Positions 62,244-64,000 of a DNA stretch of 64,000 nt are shown here, piece after piece. How positions within the stretch are numbered: the first letter of the stretch is position 1; each line of letters begins with the position of its first letter. Under the pieces are notes generated by a model, which worked only from the letters and a program-made list of their open reading frames with translations, did not search any database and was not told the origin of the DNA. The stretch comes from an uncultured Clostridia bacterium (GTDB lineage Bacteria > Bacillota > Clostridia > Oscillospirales > Ruminococcaceae): the NCBI GenBank assembly GCA_944386285.1, contig CALXAM010000058.1:1-64000 (forward strand). The letters are read 5' to 3'. The translations under genes and the position numbers were made by a program.

Positions 62244-62907
62244 ATTCTTCTTGAATGGTATCGGATTGTTGCATCTTTTGTTGATAAGATTCTAAAAACG
62301 TTCCGAAATATTCAGATTCTGCTTTTTTCCTTGCAGCAACCGCTTTTTCAAGTGAATCATATCGACCAAGATAGTATCGTTTTCCGCGGAATGTCAACCG
62401 TGACGCCCATTTGTTTGTCTGTTTATCATAGTAAACGCCGGGTACGCCACTGCTGTTTGTACTGGTTTTAGGAATATTCGTAATACGTGAAAGCTGCGTT
62501 CCTTCAACATATCCGGCAGCCTTGCGCATCTTTTCGATTTTCTCCTCACCTAAGCAGCCACAGCTTCGCGTAGTACCGGATGTAATAGAATCCATCTGCA
62601 CAAGTACCGTATTCCCGCAGTCGCATTGACATCTCCAAAGTGGAACTTTTCGATTTCCGCGCATTGCGGTTTCATTTGTTTTCTCTAAAACCGTCAATTT
62701 TCCGTACTTTTTGCCGAGATACGGATTTACGCGCCGACATCCGCAGCTTACATTGTGTCCTCTTGTCAGATTGTTTGCAGCAACATCAATCACGTTTCCA
62801 CAGTCGCATCGGCAAGTCCAATATACACGCGGATAGTCTTTTTGTGCGCGGTGCAACACGGTAAGCATTCCAAAGCGCTTTCCTGTTAAATCCCGAAGCT
62901 TCGCCAA
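62242..62907 (-). CDS. AP2-domain protein with two zinc-ribbon-like repeats
   Basis: The 221-residue protein has two copies of a Cys motif unit: CRCDCGNVIDVAANNLTRG..SCGC and CQCDCGNTVLVQMDSITSG..SCGC, each after a LTGKRFGMLTVL or YLGKKYGKLTVL strand. A C-terminal AP2-like DNA-binding domain follows (GVPGVYYDKQTNKWASRLTFRGKRYYLGRYDSLEKAVAARKKAE). Such proteins are common in phages, mobile elements and gut Firmicutes and probably bind DNA. No integrase or phage gene is nearby. ATG 62907 follows AAGGAGG. Confidence 0.8.
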   Translation of the reverse strand: MAKLRDLTGKRFGMLTVLHRAQKDYPRVYWTCRCDCGNVIDVAANNLTRGHNVSCGCRRVNPYLGKKYGKLTVLEKTNETAMRGNRKVPLWRCQCDCGNTVLVQMDSITSGTTRSCGCLGEEKIEKMRKAAGYVEGTQLSRITNIPKTSTNSSGVPGVYYDKQTNKWASRLTFRGKRYYLGRYDSLEKAVAARKKAESEYFGTFLESYQQKMQQSDTIQEE

Positions 62908-62964
62908 TTACACCGCCTCCTTTTCCTGGTTTCTTATTGACTTATATGCATGCTGCCTATCAGA

Positions 62965-63621
62965 TTATTTCTCTAATTTCTGCTCTTTCTTCTTTTTAAA
63001 CACAAAGAATACAATCAAAACTGCTGCAATTACAATGAAACCAATTCCTACATACAGCAGCATGCCAAAATTGTCATCGGTATCCGGCTGCCCCTCCGTA
63101 GGGATTTCTTCCACTTTAAATTCCCACGAAAGCGATCCCACTGCGTTTTGGAATGTATTATCCATTTCCACTGGAACATCAAGTGTAAGAGAAAGTTCCA
63201 CCTCCGCACCGGAAGCATACGTACCCAAACAAACCCAATCTGTCAAATCAGCAGTTTCATTTGCCGGCGCTGAAAACAAAATATCATCATCATTTTGTTC
63301 TACCGTCAAATTCATTTGTGATAAAAATGCTTCACTATCCTCTTTGGCGCCGAGCGACCGCAGATATACTTTCACATTCGATTTCTTGGATACGTCATTT
63401 TTAATCGTAATCTTTTGGGTCAGTGAATCACCTGGCATTACACCTTTAAAATTATCAAACAGGTCTGTCGGAGAATATTCGCTGCCTGGTGTAAAAATAA
63501 ATTCCTGTGCATCGCCGTCATAGAACACCGTTGCATCTGCTGCAAATACGGGAACTGCTGCACTCACTGCAAACACCAGCGTAAGAACAACAGAAAAAAT
63601 TATCTTTCTCATTCGTTTCAT
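62965..63621 (-). CDS. Secreted, membrane-anchored surface protein
   Basis: The 218-residue protein has a signal peptide (to about VFAADA, residue 30), a beta-rich body with MPGDSLTQKITIKND and a C-terminal membrane segment followed by KKKKEQKLEK. QPDTDDN before the segment looks like a weak or decayed sorting motif, unlike MPDTG in the surface hydrolase. The KITIKND text is shared with TasA/camelysin-like and pilin-type proteins. It starts 13 bases after the neighbouring gene and is probably cotranscribed with it. Confidence 0.75.
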   Translation of the reverse strand: MKRMRKIIFSVVLTLVFAVSAAVPVFAADATVFYDGDAQEFIFTPGSEYSPTDLFDNFKGVMPGDSLTQKITIKNDVSKKSNVKVYLRSLGAKEDSEAFLSQMNLTVEQNDDDILFSAPANETADLTDWVCLGTYASGAEVELSLTLDVPVEMDNTFQNAVGSLSWEFKVEEIPTEGQPDTDDNFGMLLYVGIGFIVIAAVLIVFFVFKKKKEQKLEK

Positions 63622-63634
63622 CTCTTACGCCCCC

Positions 63635-64000
63635 TTATCCTGTAATGGTACCATCAGTACCAATCGTAATGTTCCACGCATCCGATACTGCCCGCGTCGG
63701 CTCGCTTTGAATGGCTTCTGCCAAAATTTCAAGCACCTGCCCACCCTCAAGCTGATAGCTTGTAATCAATTCCGGAGTAGGCTGACCTGCGTCAATCGGC
63801 GTTTTACAATAGTAATACGATCCAATTTGAACCCAATCAGCAAGATTTAGTGCATCATCAGAAGGCAGTTTTCCCGCTCCGCCAACAATCATATCACCAT
63901 CTTTGTTATAACTGACAAGACGCACGCGGATATATGCGGGAATATCCGAAGTATTTTTGATTTGTACATTCTCTTTTAATCCGGTATTTTCATTAAACTG
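63635..64000 (-). CDS. TasA/camelysin-like surface protein, C-terminal part (cut by window edge)
   Basis: The frame is open from base 64000 to a stop at 63635, giving the last 121 residues. The text ENVQIKNTSDIPAYIRVRLVSYNKDGD, then ADWVQIGSYYYCKTPIDAGQPT, is like the core of SipW-dependent TasA/CalY-type proteins that form extracellular fibres or proteases. The N-terminus and signal peptide lie outside the window. The following gene at 63621 shares the KN-type strand and may be its partner or anchor. Confidence 0.7.
   Translation of the reverse strand, partial: QFNENTGLKENVQIKNTSDIPAYIRVRLVSYNKDGDMIVGGAGKLPSDDALNLADWVQIGSYYYCKTPIDAGQPTPELITSYQLEGGQVLEILAEAIQSEPTRAVSDAWNITIGTDGTITG

Overview
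The window is a chromosomal segment of an endospore-forming, obligately anaerobic-type Clostridia (Firmicutes). The evidence is spore protease gpr next to spoIIP, the [FeFe]-hydrogenase maturase gene hydF, strong TTGACA/TATAAT promoters, AGGAGG ribosome sites, frequent TTG/GTG starts, and the order rplS-lepB-rbgA-rnhB-yraN. A ruminococcal/oscillospiral gut relative seems likely, but I cannot fix genus or family from sequence alone.

Layout. 1-5.5 kb: aminotransferase (cut by the edge), YfbR-type 5'-nucleotidase, YfhO membrane protein, DUF218 protein and a LytTR-DUF3021 pair. 5.5-9.3 kb: a YtrA-like GntR/ABC transporter operon with a recognisable promoter and operator, then a LacI-type regulator. 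9.4-19 kb: conserved housekeeping genes on the minus strand: tig-clpP-clpX, and rplS-lepB-rbgA-(rnhB/yraN fusion)-dipeptidase-thrC-phosphoesterase. 19.3-28.7 kb: secG-rnr, a YdbS/YdbT PH-domain pair, a G5/3D cell-wall protein with a strong promoter, spoIIP, gpr, rpsT and a small membrane protein. 28.8-34.9 kb: a large MPDTG-anchored SGNH-hydrolase surface protein with three 459-bp repeats, a LuxR-type regulator and two exported proteins of unknown function. 35-42 kb: a tandem structured repeat behind tRNA-Leu, Na/Pi and K transporters, tRNA-Arg, and a vanR-vanS-vanY set without resistance ligase genes. 42-49.5 kb: redox genes: TlpA/CcdA, a siroheme-reductase-like protein, hydF, a Crp/Fnr regulator and its probable target operon (ferredoxin, membrane ferredoxin, thioredoxin, CoA-disulfide-reductase/rhodanese).

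49.6-62.2 kb is the most unusual part: eleven tightly packed or overlapping genes for a surface polysaccharide. It holds GT4 and GT2 glycosyltransferases, an ABC-2 exporter pair, two proteins sharing an uncharacterised FLSRDG/VDxGW domain, two putative transferases with motifs like those of bacterial sialyltransferases, a GT2 protein with a degenerate second domain, a KdsB-like CTP:ulosonate cytidylyltransferase, and a DRE-TIM pyruvate-type aldolase with an extra C-terminal domain. The simplest reading is that the aldolase makes a 3-deoxy-2-ulosonic acid, the KdsB homolog activates it with CMP, the two transferase-like proteins add it to a chain, and the ABC pair exports the polymer. No canonical Kdo8P or sialic acid synthase is present, so this may be an undescribed ulosonic-acid route in a Gram-positive. 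The window ends with an AP2-domain protein and two surface genes, one TasA/camelysin-like and cut by the edge.
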